DNA of 64,000 nt from Lacisediminihabitans profunda (GCF_008040105.1 NZ_VRMG01000009.1:310001-374000); one strand, 5' to 3'; shown: positions 8,237 through 17,775, numbered from the stretch's first letter. Notes: a model not told the origin generated them from the letters alone. Made by a program: numbers and translations.

Positions 8237-9682
8237 CTACAGCGCTCTCGTCCCGATGATGTCTCGATACCCGATCGCGCTGTCCTTAGGGGTGCGCAAT
8301 TGGCTGTCATAGTCGACGCGCACGATGCCGAATCGCTTGTCGTAGCCCCAGGCCCACTCGAAGTTGTCCAGGAGCGACCAGTAGAAGTAGCCCTTCACCT
8401 CGACTCCGTCCTCTATCGCGTCGAGGATCGCGCCGAGGTGCAGTCGAAGGAACTGGAGCCGGTCGGCATCGTGCACCGAGCCGTCGGGCTCGACGACGTC
8501 GTTGTAGGCCGCGCCGTTCTCCGTGACGTAGAGCTCGACGCCGGCCGCCCCGGTGTACTCGTCGTGCACGCGCCGCAGGAGCCTGGTGAGCCCCTCGGGC
8601 TGCACCTCCCACTCCATGGCGGTGAGCGGGAGCCCGCGCGGATGCCAGAACACGTCGTCGGCCGCGGGGAACGGCGAACGCTTCGGGCGCTCGGAGGGAG
8701 CGGCGGTGGTGGCCTCGGCGGTGCCGGGCCGCGAGCTCACGAAGTCGCCGTGGTAGTAGTTGACGCCGAGAACGTCGATCGGCGCGGAGATGATGGCCAG
8801 GTCGCCCGGCTGCACCACTGTCTCGAAGTCGTTGCCCGCGACATCCGCCAGCACGTCTTCGGGGTATTCGCCGCGGAAGATGGGGTCGAGAAAGAAGCGG
8901 TTGAACTGCCCGTCGATGCGCCGCGCGGCGTCGACATCCCCCGGCTCGTTTGGATCGACCGGGTCGGCCACGGTGAGGTTGAGGGTGATGCCGAGTTCGA
9001 GGGACGAGTCGCGCGATCGAAGCTCGTTCACGACGAGGCCATGACCCAGCAGCAGGTGGTGTCCGGCGGCCAGGCCCGCGGGAACCTCCTGGCGACCGGG
9101 GGCGTGCTCCCCGCCGATGTAGCCGAGGAAGGCCGCGCACCAGGGCTCGTTGAGGGTGGTCCACGCGGTCACCCGGTCGCCGAGCACGTCGTGCACGGTG
9201 GCGGCGTACTCGGCGAACCGGAACGCGGTGTCGCGGTTGGCCCAGCCGCCCTTCTCCTCGAGGGTCTGGGGCAGGTCCCAGTGGTAGAGCGTGAGCCAGG
9301 GCTTGATGTTCTTCTCGAGCAGCTCGTCCACGAGCCTCGAGTAGAAGGCGAGACCCTGCTTGTTCACGTCGCGGCCGCCCGGGCGCACCCGGGACCAGCT
9401 GGTGGAGAAGCGGTAGGTCTGCAGCCCGAGGTCCGCCATGAGCGCCACGTCATCCGTGTACCGGTGGTAGTGGTCGCAGGCCACCTCGCCGTTGTCGCCG
9501 CCCACGACGGCACCCGGAACGCGGCAGAATGCGTCCCAGATCGAGTCGGTGCGGCCGTCCTCGTGAGCGGCGCCCTCGATCTGGTACGCCGCGGTGGCCA
9601 CCCCGAAGAGGAAGTCCTGGGGGAACGCTCGACGGGAGCCGTCCGGCGTCGGCCGGATCTCGCGCAGTGTCATGTCGGTCAT
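8237..9682 (-). CDS. bglC: Beta-glucosidase, glycoside hydrolase family 1
   Basis: 481 residues from the ATG at 9682, which overlaps the stop of the permease gene by 4 bp; a second ATG three codons in is possible. The general acid/base is Glu179 in TTLNEP and the nucleophile is Glu388 in VTENG; the substrate-site motif SLLDNFEWAWGYDKRFG follows. No signal peptide is seen, so it acts in the cytoplasm, hydrolysing imported cellobiose or cello-oligosaccharides to glucose. Position after cebG and before cebR matches BglC of Streptomyces. Confidence 0.92.
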   Translation of the reverse strand: MTDMTLREIRPTPDGSRRAFPQDFLFGVATAAYQIEGAAHEDGRTDSIWDAFCRVPGAVVGGDNGEVACDHYHRYTDDVALMADLGLQTYRFSTSWSRVRPGGRDVNKQGLAFYSRLVDELLEKNIKPWLTLYHWDLPQTLEEKGGWANRDTAFRFAEYAATVHDVLGDRVTAWTTLNEPWCAAFLGYIGGEHAPGRQEVPAGLAAGHHLLLGHGLVVNELRSRDSSLELGITLNLTVADPVDPNEPGDVDAARRIDGQFNRFFLDPIFRGEYPEDVLADVAGNDFETVVQPGDLAIISAPIDVLGVNYYHGDFVSSRPGTAEATTAAPSERPKRSPFPAADDVFWHPRGLPLTAMEWEVQPEGLTRLLRRVHDEYTGAAGVELYVTENGAAYNDVVEPDGSVHDADRLQFLRLHLGAILDAIEDGVEVKGYFYWSLLDNFEWAWGYDKRFGIVRVDYDSQLRTPKDSAIGYRDIIGTRAL

Positions 9683-10566
9683 CCCTTTACTGCTCCCTGC
9701 ATGATTCCGGCCACGAGCTGACGGCCCGCCACAGCGAACAGAGCGATCAGCGGGATCGTGGCGAGCAGCACCCCGGCAAGCACGATCGAGTAGTTCACGA
9801 AGTAGTTCGCCTGCAGTGTAGCCAACGAAACGGGGAGGGTGGGATTCGAGGCGTTCAACACGATGAACGGCCAGAAGAAGTTCGTCCAGGTCGTGATAAA
9901 GGTGAACAGGGCGAGCATCGCGGCGGCGGGACGCGCGGCGGGCAGGCCGACGCTCCAGAACGAGCGGAACATGCTCGCCCCGTCCATGCGGGCGGCTTCG
10001 ATGAGCTCGTCGGGAAGCGACTGGCTCAGGTACTGGGTCATCCAAAAGACGCCGAAGGCCGTGACGAGCGCGGGCACAATCACGGCGCCGAGCGTGCCGG
10101 TCCACCCGAAAGCGGACATCGCGATGAACAGGGGGACGACGCCGAGCTGGGTCGGCACCGCCATGGTCGCGATCACGAAGGTGAGCAGTCCGCGCTTGCC
10201 CCGGAACCGGAGCTTGGCGAACGCGTACCCCGCGAGCGTGGAAAAGAACACCACCGAGGCCGAGACGACCGTCGAGACGATGATGCTGTTCGTGACCGGC
10301 TTCCAGAAGTTCACGCTCTCGTTGTTGATCACCGATGCCGCGTTCGCGAAGAAGTTGCCCCCCGGGATCCAGGACATGGCGGGATCGTTGATCGTGCTGG
10401 AGTCGCCGCTTCCGATCAGCAGCGACCAATAGAGGGGGAACACCGACCCGAGGATCACGGCGGCGAGGAAGCCGTAGGCGACAAGGCCCGGGCCTCTGCG
10501 CGGAATTGACCGCTTGCGCCGCCTCGGCACCGCAGACGACGGCAGTCGTGGGTTCAGCGCGCTCAT
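9679..10566 (-). CDS. cebG: Carbohydrate ABC transporter permease, MalG-like (CebG)
   Basis: 295 residues from the ATG at 10566. After a basic N-terminus (PRRRKRSIPRRG) come six predicted membrane segments and the inner-membrane loop EAARMDGASMFRSFWSVGLP, the EAA motif that docks the ATPase. It is the second permease of a CUT1 importer. It overlaps cebF upstream and bglC downstream by 4 bp each. No ATPase gene lies in the operon, which in related actinobacteria is supplied by a shared MsiK-type protein encoded elsewhere. Confidence 0.9.
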   Translation of the reverse strand: MSALNPRLPSSAVPRRRKRSIPRRGPGLVAYGFLAAVILGSVFPLYWSLLIGSGDSSTINDPAMSWIPGGNFFANAASVINNESVNFWKPVTNSIIVSTVVSASVVFFSTLAGYAFAKLRFRGKRGLLTFVIATMAVPTQLGVVPLFIAMSAFGWTGTLGAVIVPALVTAFGVFWMTQYLSQSLPDELIEAARMDGASMFRSFWSVGLPAARPAAAMLALFTFITTWTNFFWPFIVLNASNPTLPVSLATLQANYFVNYSIVLAGVLLATIPLIALFAVAGRQLVAGIMQGAVKG

Positions 10567-11522
10567 GGGCGAACTCCTTCGTTGCTGGCGATCAGGCGGG
10601 TGATCGCCAAGTTCACGAGACCGATGATGACGATGACGAGGAACAGCAGCCAGGCGACGGCCGAGGCGCGGCCGAAGTTGAGTTGGGTCCAGCCGAGGTT
10701 GTAGAGGTACAGCGTGAGGGTGAGCCATTGACCGTTGGCGCCGCCGGTGCCGGTCTGGTCGAACAGCTTGGGCTCATCGAAGATCTGGAGACCGCCGATG
10801 GTGGCGGTGATGATCACGAAGATGAGCGTCGGCCTCAACTGCGGCACGGTGATGGAGAAGAAGCGGCGCACCGGGCCCGCCCCGTCGATCTCGGCGGCCT
10901 CGTAGTAGTCCCGCGAGATCGCCTGCATTCCGGCGAGCAGGATGAGGGCGTTGTACCCGGTCCAGCGGAAGTTCACCATCGTCGCAATCGCGAGTTGGCT
11001 GGCCAGGGGGTTCGAGTGCCACTGGATCGCGGGCACTCCGATGTGCCCGAGAAGCGTGTTGACGAGTCCGTAGCGATCGCCATACAGGTTGCTGAAGATG
11101 AGGGCCACCGCCACCGGCATGATGATGTACGGAATCAGCACCCCCATGCGCCAGAAGGTCTTGCCGCGGAGGTTTTGGTCCAACACCGCGGCGATGACTA
11201 TCGCGACGGCGATCTGGGGCACCGCCGAGAGCAGGAAGATGCTGAAGGTGTTGCCGAGCGCCTTCCAGAAGGTGGCCTGCGACAGCACGAAGGCGAAGTT
11301 GTCGAGGCCGACGAAGTCGCCCTGCCCGCCGATGAGGTCCCAGGCGTGAAGGGAGACCCAGCCGGTGTAGAGCAGAGGGAAGAGCCCGACCACCGCGAAC
11401 AGCAGGAAGAACGGCGAGATATAGAGGTACGGCGAGAACTTGATGTCCCAGCGACCCAGGGTCTGGCTGAAGGCGATGCGGCGAGGCGAGCGGTCGACGC
11501 GACGAAGAGTTGTGGTGGTCAT
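10563..11522 (-). CDS. cebF: Carbohydrate ABC transporter permease, MalF-like (CebF)
   Basis: 319 residues from the ATG at 11522, with GGAG just upstream. Six membrane segments are predicted; the EAA loop is EAAEIDGAGPVRRFFSITVPQ. It forms the membrane channel with CebG. The gap to the binding-protein gene is about 80 bp, longer than the other junctions, and may allow more binding protein to be made than permease. The name follows gene order and the CebR boxes; transport specificity is not proven by sequence. Confidence 0.9.
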   Translation of the reverse strand: MTTTTLRRVDRSPRRIAFSQTLGRWDIKFSPYLYISPFFLLFAVVGLFPLLYTGWVSLHAWDLIGGQGDFVGLDNFAFVLSQATFWKALGNTFSIFLLSAVPQIAVAIVIAAVLDQNLRGKTFWRMGVLIPYIIMPVAVALIFSNLYGDRYGLVNTLLGHIGVPAIQWHSNPLASQLAIATMVNFRWTGYNALILLAGMQAISRDYYEAAEIDGAGPVRRFFSITVPQLRPTLIFVIITATIGGLQIFDEPKLFDQTGTGGANGQWLTLTLYLYNLGWTQLNFGRASAVAWLLFLVIVIIGLVNLAITRLIASNEGVRP

Positions 11523-11601
11523 GGAGCACTCCGGGGGTTGGGGGCGATGCATCCGGGGGTGAGGCCGTGCCCGGCGGACGGGCACGGCCTCACCGGTGGG
11601 G

Positions 11602-12879
11602 CTAGCCCAGCGCCTTGATGTCGGAGACCACCTGGGTCCACGAGTCATCGATGGACTGCGATCCGGATTCGACCCGGGTCAGACCGTTCTGCACCGCGGT
11701 CATGACCGCGGAGTACTTGACTCCCTTGAAGGGAGTCACCTTCACGGCCTTGGCGCGGTCGATGAAGATCTGGCCGATTGCGGCGTTGTTGAAGAACTCG
11801 TTGGTTGCGCCCGTCAGGGTCGGGTCCGTGTAGGCCGCGACCTGGCTCGGGAAGGTTCCGGCGGTCTTGAACGCCGAAATCTGCTGCGCAGGAGCGGTCA
11901 GCCAGTCCGCGAAGGCCTTGGCCTCGGCGGTGTGCTTTCCCTGGGCGGGGACGGTCAGGTACGACCCACCCCAGTTGCCACCACCGTTGGGAAAGACGCT
12001 CGCGATGTTCCAGCCGGTGACCTTCGGCGAGTCGCCGGCGATGACGCCAAGCATCCAGGCCGGGCAGAGCATGGTCGCGTAGGCGCCATTGGCCATTCCC
12101 GACGCCCAGTCGTTCGTCCACTCCGCCAGGTGCGACGACGACGTCTTGCTGGCAGTCAACACGGAGTAGAAGGCCTTCTTCACATCCGGGTTGCTCGTGG
12201 CGATGACGGTTCCATCGTTCTTCTCGTAGAAGTTCTTGTACTGGTTGGCGAGACCCTGGAAGGTCGCGCCCGCGGAGTCGAACCAGGCAGCGCCCGTCTT
12301 CGCCGCGGTGAACTTGTCGCCGACGGCGAAGTAGTTGTCCCAGTCGCCGGTGAGGAGCTTGGCGACGTCGGCCGGAGCGGTCGGCAGGCCGGCCTTGGCG
12401 AGGAGGTCTGAGCGATAGCAGATCGCCTCGGGACCGATGTCGGTCCCGAGCCCGATGACCTTGCCGGCCGCGGTTCCGCCGGCCGTCTTCCAGGCGGAGT
12501 AGCGGCCCTTGTTGTCGGCGCTCGCGAGGTCGACGAACTTGCTCGAGTATTGGCGAAGCTTGGGCATCCAGTCGCCGTCCACCGCCTCGATGTCGCCGAG
12601 GCCGGAGCCGGCGGCGAGCTTGGTGAACATGTTGGTCTGCGCGGCGTCCGACGTGGCGGCCTTGTTCTGGACCACCGTGATGTTGGGGTGCAGCTTGTGG
12701 TAGCTGGCCAGCAACGCGTCCGAATAGCCGAAGTTGTTGAAGGTTGCCAGGGTGAGGGTGATCGGCTTGCTCGAGTCGGCGGCCGGGGCTGTTGAGGCCG
12801 AGCATCCGGTGGCGATGATGGCGAAAGCTGCGGCGCCGGCGATGGCTGCTGCGGCTGTGGTGCGTCGTGAAAACTTCAC
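11602..12879 (-). CDS. cebE: Extracellular solute-binding lipoprotein, family 1 (CebE-like)
   Basis: 425 residues from the GTG at 12879, which has AAGGAG 5 bp before it; a GTG two codons earlier would overlap that site. The N-terminus is a lipoprotein signal (KFSRRTTAA, hydrophobic core, IIATGC with Cys26). The rest is a type 1 extracellular sugar-binding fold. It would catch cello-oligosaccharides outside the membrane and hand them to CebF/CebG. It is first in the operon, behind a promoter with two CebR boxes. Confidence 0.88.
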   Translation of the reverse strand: MKFSRRTTAAAAIAGAAAFAIIATGCSASTAPAADSSKPITLTLATFNNFGYSDALLASYHKLHPNITVVQNKAATSDAAQTNMFTKLAAGSGLGDIEAVDGDWMPKLRQYSSKFVDLASADNKGRYSAWKTAGGTAAGKVIGLGTDIGPEAICYRSDLLAKAGLPTAPADVAKLLTGDWDNYFAVGDKFTAAKTGAAWFDSAGATFQGLANQYKNFYEKNDGTVIATSNPDVKKAFYSVLTASKTSSSHLAEWTNDWASGMANGAYATMLCPAWMLGVIAGDSPKVTGWNIASVFPNGGGNWGGSYLTVPAQGKHTAEAKAFADWLTAPAQQISAFKTAGTFPSQVAAYTDPTLTGATNEFFNNAAIGQIFIDRAKAVKVTPFKGVKYSAVMTAVQNGLTRVESGSQSIDDSWTQVVSDIKALG

Positions 12880-12923
12880 GGTCACTCCTTTGTGTGCGTG
12901 TGTGTGCGTGGGTGTGGGGTGCG

Positions 12924-12961
12924 TGGGAGCGCTCCCAAATCGGGTTGTGGGAGCGCTCCCA
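12924..12961 (-). promoter_or_regulatory. Two CebR operators
   Basis: Perfect 14-bp palindromes TGGGAGCGCTCCCA at 12924-12937 and 12948-12961, centres 24 bp apart. This is the box known for CebR in Streptomyces. Both lie downstream of the -10 hexamer and upstream of the cebE start, so bound repressor would block promoter escape or elongation. Confidence 0.92.
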
Positions 12962-12974
12962 CGCAATGCGGCCA

Positions 12975-13004
12975 ACCATACCCAGAGACTTCGACCGCTG
13001 TCAA
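12975..13004 (-). promoter_or_regulatory. cebE promoter
   Basis: On the minus strand TTGACA (12999-13004) and TATGGT (12975-12980) are separated by 18 bp, a good match to the primary sigma factor consensus. The CebR boxes begin 14 bp after the -10 hexamer. Confidence 0.75.
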
Positions 13005-13010
13005 CACGAA

Positions 13011-13047
13011 AAGGGGCGGCTCACCAAAACCGCTGGTGAGCCGCCCC
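13011..13047 (-). terminator. Intrinsic terminator of the DHA2 exporter gene
   Basis: A 14-bp perfect stem, GGGGCGGCTCACCA (13013-13026) with 13034-13047, has a 7-nt loop. Read on the minus strand it ends in CCCCTTTT, so it terminates transcription coming from the exporter gene before the cebE promoter. Confidence 0.85.
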
Positions 13048-13061
13048 AAATTGGTCGAACG

Positions 13062-14957
13062 CTACGAGCCGGACGGCGCCGGTTCCCGGCGACCGCCACT
13101 CGTCGCCGTGTCGGGCTCGAGCGGTGCGCCCATCATCTCGGCGGCCTGCACGGCGAGGATCGCCGCGTCCTGGTCGGCGACCTCCTGGATTGCCGACTTC
13201 TGGCGAAGCGGCGTGGCCTTGAGGAAGAAGCTCAGGATGAAGGCCACGAGCACCACGATCAGGCTCACCCAGAATCCGCGCACCATGGCATCCGAGAACC
13301 CGTTGAGGAACGGCGCGGCGAGGGCGTGATCGGCGTGAGTGAGGAACGAGGTGTTGCCGTCCAGAGACGTCGACGCGCTGCTGCTTTCGCCGGCACCCGG
13401 CGTGAACTTGGCGATCACGCCGTCCACGACCTGATGACGTGCCGCTGCATTCGAGAGGTCCACCTGCGGGGGCAGATTGTGCTTGATCGGATCCACGATC
13501 GCGTTGTAGATCTTGGACATGATGCCCTTGTTGTTGGGCGCACCGGCAACGGCCGGGTTGAGTGCGGCATCGAGCGCCGCGCGAAGCGTGCCCTTATTGC
13601 TGAACGAGGCCTTGATGTAGCCACCCACGACGCTGAACACCACCGAGAAGACCACGGCGACACCGAGGGTGCCACCGACCTGGCGGAAGAAGGTCGACGA
13701 TGACGTGGCCACCCCGATGTCGCGTGGTCCGACCGAGTTCTGGCTGGCGATGGTGAGGGTCTGCATGAGCTGGCCCAGGCCGAGGCCAACGAGCAGCATC
13801 GCGCCGGCGAGCACCCAGTAGTTGGTGTCCGCCCTGATCGTGGTGAACAGCAGGAAGCCGATCACCATGAATCCGGTGCCCACGATCGGGAAGATCTTGT
13901 AGCGTCCGGTGCGCGAGATGAGCTGGCCGCTGACGATCGAGGAGATCATGAGACCGAGGATCATCGGCAGCAGCTGGAAGCCGCTCTCGGTGGGGGTCGA
14001 GCCCTTCACGAGCTGCAGGTACAACGGAACGGTCGAGATCGCACCGAACATGCCGAATCCGACGAGCACGCCGAGGATGGTGGCAACCGAGAAGGTGGGC
14101 GACGTGAAGAGCTTGAGCGGGATGAGCGCGTCGTCCCCCATGAGCTTCTCGGAGACGATGAAGGCGATGATGCCGAGCCCGCCGACGATGTAGCAGGCGA
14201 TCGCTCCGGTCGAACCCCAGCCCCAGTCGCGCCCCTGCTCGGCGACGAGCAGCAACGGCGCGACGGCGATGATGACCGTCGTGGCGCCCCACCAGTCGAT
14301 GCGCACGCTGCGATTGACGCTCCGCTTCGGCAGGTGCAGGAACCGCAGCACCATGCCGAGGGCGATGATGCCGATCGGGATGTTGATCAGGAAGACCCAA
14401 CGCCAGCCGTCGATGAAGAGGATGAACGGCGCACCGGCGAAGAGGCCGCCGATGAGCGGACCGATGACGCTCGAAATGCCGAATACCGCGAGGAAGTACC
14501 CCTGGTACTTGGCGCGCTCCCGCGGGGCGAGCATGTCACCCATGATCGCGAGGGGGAGGGCCATGAGGCCTCCGGCTCCGATCCCCTGGATGGCGCGGAA
14601 CCCGGCGAGCTCGAGGATCGAGGTCGAGAACCCGGAGGCGATCGAGCCCACGATGAAGATCGAGATCGCGACGATGAACAACGGCCGGCGACCGAAGATG
14701 TCGGAGAGCTTGCCGTAGATCGGCGTCGCGATGGTCGACACGATCAGGTAGGCGGTGGTGACCCAGGCCTGCTGGCTCAGCCCGTTCAGGTCATCCGCGA
14801 TGGTTCGGATCGACGTGCCGACGACGGTCTGGTCGAGGGCGGAGAGGAACATTCCGGCCATGAGGCCGTAGAGCACGAAGAGAATCTGGCGGTGAGTCAT
14901 AATCCCACCAGAGTCGTGGACCGCTTGGGCCCGGCTTGAAGTTTCGGCGCGTGACAT
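13062..14957 (-). CDS. MFS multidrug exporter, DHA2 (EmrB/QacA) family
   Basis: 631 residues from the ATG at 14957, picked for the GAGGATCC ribosome site; an ATG at 14900 (MTHRQILFVLYG) is the alternative. About 14 membrane segments are predicted. Family motifs include LDQTVVGTSIRTIADDL in segment 1 and GKLSDIFGRRPLFIVA in the first loop. A large soluble loop lies before the last segment (around GAGESSSASTSLDGNT). It should export drugs or other toxic lipophiles by proton antiport. No regulator is adjacent, and a strong terminator follows. Confidence 0.9.
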   Translation of the reverse strand: MSRAETSSRAQAVHDSGGIMTHRQILFVLYGLMAGMFLSALDQTVVGTSIRTIADDLNGLSQQAWVTTAYLIVSTIATPIYGKLSDIFGRRPLFIVAISIFIVGSIASGFSTSILELAGFRAIQGIGAGGLMALPLAIMGDMLAPRERAKYQGYFLAVFGISSVIGPLIGGLFAGAPFILFIDGWRWVFLINIPIGIIALGMVLRFLHLPKRSVNRSVRIDWWGATTVIIAVAPLLLVAEQGRDWGWGSTGAIACYIVGGLGIIAFIVSEKLMGDDALIPLKLFTSPTFSVATILGVLVGFGMFGAISTVPLYLQLVKGSTPTESGFQLLPMILGLMISSIVSGQLISRTGRYKIFPIVGTGFMVIGFLLFTTIRADTNYWVLAGAMLLVGLGLGQLMQTLTIASQNSVGPRDIGVATSSSTFFRQVGGTLGVAVVFSVVFSVVGGYIKASFSNKGTLRAALDAALNPAVAGAPNNKGIMSKIYNAIVDPIKHNLPPQVDLSNAAARHQVVDGVIAKFTPGAGESSSASTSLDGNTSFLTHADHALAAPFLNGFSDAMVRGFWVSLIVVLVAFILSFFLKATPLRQKSAIQEVADQDAAILAVQAAEMMGAPLEPDTATSGGRREPAPSGS

Positions 14958-15105
14958 GGATCCTCGTTCTGGATGGAGTTGGGGATTAACGGACAGTGGC
15001 CACAGCGGAACGCATCCACCAGTGGCCAAGAAACTTTGCGTAGAGTGCAAACTTACACCTGCGGCAAGCATTTTCGCAAGTTGCCGCGGGGCTAAAATCG
15101 GCAGC

Positions 15106-15876
15106 ATGTCCTCGCGCAGCAGAAGCCCCGCCTTCGTCTGCGTGGTGGTCGTCGCTACCGCGCTCGGGCTGGTGGGATGCGCGCCGGAGACGGCCCCGAC
15201 CCGCTCGTCGAGCGCGACCCCAGCGGCCCCTCAGGCGCCCACCGCATCCCCCTCACCCACCGGTTTCGACAAGACCGCCCTGCCGATCGACGATCCTGCG
15301 AGCATCTGGGTGGTGGTGAACAAGCTCCGCGCGCTCCAGCCGTCCAGCTACGTGCCGGCCGACCTGATCGCCACGCCGGTGCCGCACCTCAACCCTCCCC
15401 ACCTTCGTTCGGAGGCCGCGAGCGCGATGGCGGCCATGTTCGCCGCCGCGAAGGCGGAAGGGGCGGGGGGAATGCAGCTCCAGAGTGCGAGCCGCTCGTA
15501 CGGCGTGCAGGTGAACGTCTACAACGGTTACGTCTCACGCTCGGGCGAAGACGGTGCGGATGCGCAGAGCGCCAGGCCCGGACACAGCGAGCACCAGACC
15601 GGCCTCGCGGCAGACATCAGTGCCCTTCCGTTGACCTGCGCGCTCGCCGCCTGCTTCGGGCAGACCCCCCAGGGGCGGTGGCTCGCCGCCAACGCATACC
15701 GGTTCGGCTTCCTGCTGAGATACCCGGCGGACAAGACCGCGATCACCGGCTACATGTACGAGCCCTGGCACTTCCGCTACATCGGGTTGCCGCTGGCCAC
15801 CGAGATGCACGCCACCGGAGTCACGACCCTGGAGGAGTTCTTCGGCCTGCCGCCGGCGCCCGACTACTCGTCCTGA
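15106..15876 (+). CDS. D-alanyl-D-alanine carboxypeptidase lipoprotein, VanY/peptidase M15B
   Basis: 256 residues with a lipoprotein signal (LGLVGC, Cys25) and a low-complexity Ala/Pro/Ser linker. The peptidase domain has the zinc and catalytic motifs SEHQTGLAADI (SxHxxGxAxD) and EPWHFRYIG. It would trim the terminal D-Ala from peptidoglycan stem peptides at the outer face of the membrane. Nothing suggests vancomycin resistance: no VanH, VanA or VanX is near. TAAAAT (15093-15098) lies 7 nt before the ATG without a clear ribosome site, so the transcript may be leaderless. Confidence 0.88.
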   Translation: MSSRSRSPAFVCVVVVATALGLVGCAPETAPTRSSSATPAAPQAPTASPSPTGFDKTALPIDDPASIWVVVNKLRALQPSSYVPADLIATPVPHLNPPHLRSEAASAMAAMFAAAKAEGAGGMQLQSASRSYGVQVNVYNGYVSRSGEDGADAQSARPGHSEHQTGLAADISALPLTCALAACFGQTPQGRWLAANAYRFGFLLRYPADKTAITGYMYEPWHFRYIGLPLATEMHATGVTTLEEFFGLPPAPDYSS

Positions 15877-15927
15877 GCGGTCGGCTCACCACTCTCCCGC
15901 CGCGACGGCTCCCGCGGCCGCCAGGGA

Positions 15928-17547
15928 TCAGGAGCCGAGGGCGGCATCCACGATGGTCTTCGCCTCGGCCTGCACGCGCTTGAGGTGCTCCGCCCCGAGG
16001 AACGACTCGGCGTAGATCTTGTACACGTCCTCGGTGCCGCTCGGGCGGGCCGCGAACCAGGCGTGCTCGGTGACCACCTTCACGCCACCGACGGCGGCGC
16101 CGTTGCCAGGCGCCTCGCTGAGCTTGGCGACGATCGGCTCGCCGGCGAGGCTGTCGGCCGTGATCGCAGAGCCGTTCAGCTTGCCGAGCGCGGCCTTCTG
16201 CGCCTTCGTGGCCACGGCATCCACCCGCTCGTAGACCGGGGAGCCGTACTTCTCGGTGAGTTCGGTGTAGAGCTCGCTCGGCGACTTGCCGGTCACGGCG
16301 ATGATTTCGCTGGCGAGCAGGGCGAGCAGGATGCCGTCCTTGTCGGTGGTCCAGACGGTGCCGTCCTTGCGCAGGAAGCTCGCCCCCGCCGACTCCTCGC
16401 CGCCGAACGCGACCGAGCCGTCCACGAGCCCGGGCACGAACCACTTGAAGCCCACCGGCACCTCCCAGAGGCGGCGGCCGAGCGAGCTGGCCACCCGGTC
16501 GATCATGGTGCTCGAGACAAGGGTCTTGCCCACCGCGGCATCCGGCTTCCAGCCTGGGCGGTGACCGTACAGATACTGCACGGCCACGGCGAGGTAGTGA
16601 TTGGGGTTCATCAGGCCGCCGTCGGGGGTGACGATGCCGTGCCTGTCGGCGTCCGCATCGTTGCCGGTGACCACGTCGAAGTCGTCCTTGTGCTTCAGCA
16701 CGCTCGCCATGACGGATGACGAAGAAGGGTCCATGCGGATCTTGCCGTCCCAGTCCAGGGTCATGAATCCCCACTGCGGGTCGACGGTCGGGTTGACGAC
16801 GGTGAGGTCGAGACCATAGCGCTCGGCGATGGCGCTCCAGTAGTGCACGCTCGCGCCACCGAGCGGGTCGGCACCGATGCGCACCCCGGCCTTCTTGATC
16901 GCCTCGATGTCGATGATGTTCTCGAGGTCGTCCACGTACTTGCCGCGGTAGTCGTAGGTGCCCACCCCGGTCGGCTCCGAGCGCTTGACGTCGTGGCTGC
17001 CCTCGGCGATGATCTCGTTCGCGCGGTTGGCTATCCAGTTGGTGGCGTCGCTGTCGGCCGGTCCGCCGTGCGGAGGGTTGTACTTGAAGCCGCCGTCGCG
17101 GGGCGGGTTGTGGCTCGGGGTGACGACGATCCCGTCGGCCTGGTCGTCGTGGCCGGCCGCGTTGTAGGCGATTATCGCGTGGCTGAGCGCCGGGGTGGGC
17201 ACGAAGTCGTCGAACTCGTCAACGAGGGCGTTCACGCCATTGGCGGATAACACCTCGAGCGCCGTGGTCTCGGCCGGCCGGCTGAGCGCGTGGGTGTCCC
17301 GGCCGATGAAGAGGGGTCCCGTGATGCCCTGGGACGCCCGGTACTCCACGATCGCCTGGGTGATGGCGGCGATGTGCGTCTCGTTGAACGCGGCGTCGAA
17401 GCTCGACCCTCGGTGGCCGGACGTGCCGAAAACCACGCGCTGTTCCGGTACCGTCACGTCCGGTATCAGCTCGTAGTAGGCGTGCACCAACGCCTTGATG
17501 TCGATGAGATCGGATTCCTGGGCGGGCTGTCCTGCGCGAGCGTTCAT
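15928..17547 (-). CDS. pgm: Phosphoglucomutase, alpha-D-glucose phosphate-specific
   Basis: 539 residues, close to the usual 545 or so for this bacterial type. The phosphoserine loop is TPSHNPPRDGGFKYNPP (Ser145), the metal loop is GNDADADRHG and the sugar loop is GGEESAGASF. It interconverts glucose-1-phosphate and glucose-6-phosphate in the cytoplasm. The start is an ATG at 17547. It stands alone, convergent with the VanY-like gene. The long stretch upstream of its start is full of repeats. Confidence 0.95.
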   Translation of the reverse strand: MNARAGQPAQESDLIDIKALVHAYYELIPDVTVPEQRVVFGTSGHRGSSFDAAFNETHIAAITQAIVEYRASQGITGPLFIGRDTHALSRPAETTALEVLSANGVNALVDEFDDFVPTPALSHAIIAYNAAGHDDQADGIVVTPSHNPPRDGGFKYNPPHGGPADSDATNWIANRANEIIAEGSHDVKRSEPTGVGTYDYRGKYVDDLENIIDIEAIKKAGVRIGADPLGGASVHYWSAIAERYGLDLTVVNPTVDPQWGFMTLDWDGKIRMDPSSSSVMASVLKHKDDFDVVTGNDADADRHGIVTPDGGLMNPNHYLAVAVQYLYGHRPGWKPDAAVGKTLVSSTMIDRVASSLGRRLWEVPVGFKWFVPGLVDGSVAFGGEESAGASFLRKDGTVWTTDKDGILLALLASEIIAVTGKSPSELYTELTEKYGSPVYERVDAVATKAQKAALGKLNGSAITADSLAGEPIVAKLSEAPGNGAAVGGVKVVTEHAWFAARPSGTEDVYKIYAESFLGAEHLKRVQAEAKTIVDAALGS

Positions 17548-17680
17548 GCCGCAAGTCTCGCATCCGGCGGTGTCGGGCCACCAGCCACGGATTGCTCGCG
17601 CGGGCAATTCGTCGTCGGCTACGCCGTGCCGCGAGCCAGCCGTTGTCCTCGGGCCGTCATTGTCCTCGGCCGCCCTCGGG

Positions 17681-17750
17681 CAGCCTCCATCGGCCAGCCT
17701 CCGTCGGCCAGCCTCCTTCGGCCAGCCACCGTCGGCCAGCCTCCGTTGCC
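17681..17750. repeat. Five 14-bp tandem repeats
   Basis: Five head-to-tail copies of cagcctcc-N-tcggc starting at 17681, 17695, 17709, 17723 and 17737, each differing by one or two bases. They lie upstream of pgm and next to the first large palindromic element. I see no supported gene in 17548-18696. Confidence 0.85.
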
Positions 17751-17775
17751 GTCCCTCGTTGCCCCCCCCCGCCGC

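Noticed and set aside
6709-9721. Two long plus-strand frames opposite cebR and bglC
   Set aside because: Both are shadows of well-supported minus-strand genes and lack any domain.
15106-15876. Vancomycin resistance gene
   Set aside because: VanY-like carboxypeptidases are common cell-wall enzymes; no vanHAX or vanRS genes accompany it.
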